Source: JAVKBW01 sp964352715
Lineage (GTDB): Bacteria > Pseudomonadota > Alphaproteobacteria > UBA8366 > Aestuariispiraceae
Direction of reading: 5' to 3'
Assembly (NCBI GenBank): GCA_964352715.1
Contig: CAYGSU010000020.1
Location: forward strand, 1-54,853
DNA: 54,853 nucleotides
Shown here: one piece after another, positions 52,467 through 54,853 of the stretch
Layout: each line of letters opens with the position of its first letter
Position numbering within the stretch: position 1 is the stretch's first letter
The notes under the pieces: model-generated
What the model saw: the letters and a program-made list of their open reading frames with translations, nothing else
Database searches by the model: none
What the model was told of the DNA's origin: nothing
Program-made: the position numbers and the translations under genes

Positions 52467-54422
52467 CTAGCTTTCGATCAAGCCGAAATCCGCAACCCGG
52501 TTCATCACGGTGCGGATGCGGCTCAACAGGTTCAGTCTGTTCCGCCTGACATCGGCGTCATCGGCATTCACCGTCACGGCCTCGAAAAACCCGTCGACAG
52601 GGCCCCGCAGGGTAGCCATTTGACACATGGCCGCCTCGAAATTCTCTTCGGCGAGCCGATCCTGTACCGACGCTTCTATCGTATCGAGCGTCGAGGCCAG
52701 AGACTTTTCTTCGTCCAGCGCGAACAGAGCGGCATCCACCGCGCCGTCATAGGCGCAGCCGTCCTTCTTTTCTTCAATCCGCAGAATATTGGCGGCCCGT
52801 TTATAGGCGGTCAGCAGGTTGGCCCCGTCTTCCGACTCCAGAAACGCCTTCAGCGCATCGACCCGGGCGACCAGCCGCACCAGATCATCCTCGCCGCCCA
52901 AAGCATAGACAGACTGGATCAGATCGTGAGAGATGCCTTCTTCCTTCAGGTGCACTTTCAGACGGTCAGCGAAGAAAGAAAGCAGGTCATCCGCTATCGT
53001 TTCGGGTTCGCCTACCTTAAACTGACGGAGCTGGGCTGCAAAAACCGGCTTCAGAGGCACGCGATGGCCGTTTTCAAGCACCAGCCGGATGATGCCAAGC
53101 GCGGCGCGGCGCAGCGCAAACGGATCTTTCGAGCCGGTCGGTTTTTCATCGATGGCCCAGAATCCGGCCAGCGTATCGATCTTTTCCGCCAGCGCGACAG
53201 CGACCGAAACCGGCGCGCTCGGACAGGCATCGTTCGGCCCGGCCGGTGAATAATGTTCGGCGATGCCGTCGGCGACAGCGGCGTCTTCGCCCTGGTCCAG
53301 CGCGTAGTAGCGGCCCATCAGCCCTTGCAATTCAGGGAACTCACCGACCATGCCGGACACCAGATCGGCCTTCGCCAACGCCGCCGCGCGGGCGACCTGT
53401 TTCGGATCGGCTCCGTCGATATGATCGCACAGGCTGACAGCCAGCGATTCCATGCGTTTCGCCCGTTCCGCGACGGTGCCGAGTTTGGCGTGGAACACGA
53501 TCTTTTCCAGATCCGGGATGCGGTCTTCCAGCTTAGTCGCCCGGTCCTGATCCCAGAAGAATTTGGCATCCGACAGGCGGGCGCGCAGCACCCGCTCGTT
53601 GCCGGCGATGATCGCCTTGCCGCCATCCGACGCCTCGGTATTGGCNNNNNNNNNNNNNNNNNNNNNNNNNNNNNNNNNNNNNNNNNNNNNNNNNNNNNNN
53701 NNNNNNNNNNNNNNNNNNNNNNNNNNNNNNNNNNNNNNNNNNNNNACCAGCTCGGCGCGGATCAGCCGTTTGCGGTCTTCCGCATCCAGAATAACCTTCG
53801 CTGTCCGCAGCTTCGCGACGTAGTCATCGAACCCGGACACCGCGAAAGCGTCCGGCATCAGGAAACGATGGCCTCTTGTTTCATGCGAAAAGGCAAGCGT
53901 GCCCGGATTGAGGTCTATCGAGCCGTCCAGGCCCTTGCCGTCGAAAACCGCAAGAATGGCATGCAGCGGCCGGACCCAGCGAAACATGCTGCTGGCGACC
54001 CGCATGCTTTTCGGCCACGGCATTTTCAGAATGGCGTCGGCAATTAGCGACGGCAGAACTTCCTTCGTATCGACACCGGCCTTTTCCACAACCGCGAACC
54101 AGACCGCGCCCTTCGGCGTGTCGCGCTTTTCGCACTGGTCGAGACTGTCCAGCCCGGCGCTTTTCAGGAAGCCGGCAATGGCCTGTTCCGGCGCGCCGAC
54201 TTTCGGCCCCTTCTTTTCCTCGCGCAAATCGGGCTGCCGGTCCGGCAGGCCATCGACCGACAGCGCCAGACGGCGCGGCGTCGCGAAAGACCGGGCCTGG
54301 TCGAAGGAAAGATTGGCGTCCTTCAACCCGTCGCAAACCAGGCGCTGCAAATCAGCCGCCGCCTTCTTTTGCATCCGGGCCGGAATTTCTTCCGAAAACA
54401 GTTCGAGCAGAAGATCAGGCAT
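52467..54422 (-). CDS. glyS: Glycine-tRNA ligase beta subunit (interrupted by gap)
   Basis: GlyS of the bacterial alpha2beta2 glycyl-tRNA synthetase. It starts MPDLLLELFSEEIPARMQ, has RRLALSVDGLP, and after the gap GNERVLRARLSDAKFFWDQD and DPFALRRAALGIIRL, ending with the DALR-type anticodon-binding domain. The 100-N run lies where about 70 residues of the family (LVEWP to the QKYF region) are expected, so the real gap should be nearer 210 bases. The start overlaps the glyQ stop (TGATG). Confidence 0.95.
   Translation of the reverse strand: MPDLLLELFSEEIPARMQKKAAADLQRLVCDGLKDANLSFDQARSFATPRRLALSVDGLPDRQPDLREEKKGPKVGAPEQAIAGFLKSAGLDSLDQCEKRDTPKGAVWFAVVEKAGVDTKEVLPSLIADAILKMPWPKSMRVASSMFRWVRPLHAILAVFDGKGLDGSIDLNPGTLAFSHETRGHRFLMPDAFAVSGFDDYVAKLRTAKVILDAEDRKRLIRAELXXXXXXXXXXXXXXXXXXXXXXXXXXXXXXXXXXANTEASDGGKAIIAGNERVLRARLSDAKFFWDQDRATKLEDRIPDLEKIVFHAKLGTVAERAKRMESLAVSLCDHIDGADPKQVARAAALAKADLVSGMVGEFPELQGLMGRYYALDQGEDAAVADGIAEHYSPAGPNDACPSAPVSVAVALAEKIDTLAGFWAIDEKPTGSKDPFALRRAALGIIRLVLENGHRVPLKPVFAAQLRQFKVGEPETIADDLLSFFADRLKVHLKEEGISHDLIQSVYALGGEDDLVRLVARVDALKAFLESEDGANLLTAYKRAANILRIEEKKDGCAYDGAVDAALFALDEEKSLASTLDTIEASVQDRLAEENFEAAMCQMATLRGPVDGFFEAVTVNADDADVRRNRLNLLSRIRTVMNRVADFGLIES
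53646..53745. other. Assembly gap, 100 N, inside glyS
   Basis: Exactly 100 N. Both flanks lie in the same glyS frame when 100 is counted, but comparison with GlyS length suggests that about twice that is missing. A placeholder. Confidence 0.95.
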
Positions 54423-54853
54423 CAGGCATGCCCCCGCGCTTTCAGGTAGCTTTCGGCGCAAGCCTTCGCCAACGCCCGGACCCGCCCGATATAGGCCTGC
54501 CGTTCGGTCACCGAAATCACGCCGCGCGCATCCAGCAGATTGAACAGGTGGCTGGCCTTGAGGCACTGGTCATAGGCCGGCAGCGGCACCGCCGCTTCCA
54601 CCAGCGCCTGACATTCCTTTTCCGCATCCGCAAAATGGCGGAACACGAGGTCGGTATCGGCGAGTTCGAAATTGTATTTCGAATATTCGACCTCGGCCTG
54701 ATGATAGACCTGTCCGTAGGTCGTCGTTTCATTGAACCGCAGATCGTAGACATTCTCGACGCCCTGCACATACATCGCCAGACGTTCCAGCCCGTAGGTC
54801 AGTTCGGTCGATACCGGGTTGCAGTCGAACCCGCCGACCTGCTGGAAATAGGT
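54422..54853 (-). CDS. glyQ: Glycine-tRNA ligase alpha subunit, C-terminal half (runs off the window)
   Basis: The last 143 codons of GlyQ. They read TYFQQVGGFDCNPVSTELTY at the window edge, continue through GLERLAMYVQGVENVYD, and then have AYIGRVRALAKACAESYL near the end. These belong to the catalytic alpha subunit, which makes glycyl-adenylate. The N-terminal part lies past base 54853. It is coupled to glyS by a TGATG overlap. Confidence 0.96.
   Translation of the reverse strand, partial: TYFQQVGGFDCNPVSTELTYGLERLAMYVQGVENVYDLRFNETTTYGQVYHQAEVEYSKYNFELADTDLVFRHFADAEKECQALVEAAVPLPAYDQCLKASHLFNLLDARGVISVTERQAYIGRVRALAKACAESYLKARGHA

Noticed and set aside
50387..52549. A 720-codon open frame opposite ppdK.
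   Set aside because: It mirrors ppdK codons on the other strand, as is common in G+C-rich DNA. Its product has no domain, and the ppdK reading is certain.

Overview
The window is about 55 kb of a G+C-rich alphaproteobacterial genome. The reverse strand opens with the 5' end of a 16S rRNA gene whose sequence reads as alphaproteobacterial. Several proteins fit that class: a DUF1489 protein, an FdhD with the GCAQGTVFGD pattern, an ArsR-methyltransferase fusion next to metF, and aerobic MttB-type methyltransferases. I cannot name a genus. Two runs of exactly 100 N (17428-17527 and 53646-53745) are scaffold gaps, and each falls inside a gene.

Layout. 1-672: 16S 5' end, leader and promoter. 0.9-6.1 kb: small housekeeping and metabolic genes (DUF1489, YHS, HCCA-isomerase-like, carbonic anhydrase, DUF3291, SDR) and a LysR regulator with a divergent tiny ORF. 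6.1-10.6 kb: folD, mobA, a GGDEF protein, fdhD and moaA, i.e. folate C1 plus molybdenum cofactor/formate dehydrogenase maturation. 10.7-14.0 kb: a PhyH-type dioxygenase, a TPR/glycosyltransferase-like protein and two small genes. 14.1-16.3 kb: overlapping nadK and manC. 16.4-21.9 kb: a secreted protein, a CHASE2 adenylate cyclase and a giant ABC protein with a cyclic-nucleotide-binding domain. 22.1-39.6 kb: the C1/corrinoid region. 39.9-42.6 kb: a Sel1 protein and a second, divergent cyclase. 42.8-43.7 kb: ygfZ. 43.8-48.7 kb: LPS/polysaccharide glycosyltransferases and asnB. 48.7-54.9 kb: a REC protein, ppdK, glyS and partial glyQ.

The main theme is corrinoid- and folate-dependent methyl-group oxidation in what is probably an aerobe. 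The pieces are an MttB-superfamily methyltransferase without pyrrolysine, a corrinoid protein in an operon with DUF1638 and a 'virulence factor' protein, a methyl-THF:corrinoid methyltransferase, a 2Fe-2S/ASKHA corrinoid activase, two MetF homologues, FolD, Fhs, and the Mo-cofactor/FdhD genes that a formate dehydrogenase would need. A GbdR-like GlxA/AraC regulator and a phosphoethanolamine-methyltransferase-like protein next to the MttB homologue suggest that the methyl donor is a quaternary amine such as a betaine. The chain would run: N-methyl donor to methyl-corrinoid, methyl-THF, methylene-THF, formyl-THF, formate, CO2.

Several components depart from the textbook enzymes. FolD has Gln where the cyclohydrolase Lys should be. 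One MetF lacks the catalytic Glu. The homocysteine-methyltransferase homologue lacks its zinc cysteines. Three system proteins carry Arg/Gly-rich tails. A second point of interest is the cyclase-ABC pair, in which the nucleotide-binding domain is degenerate and its helical-subdomain motif appears three times.
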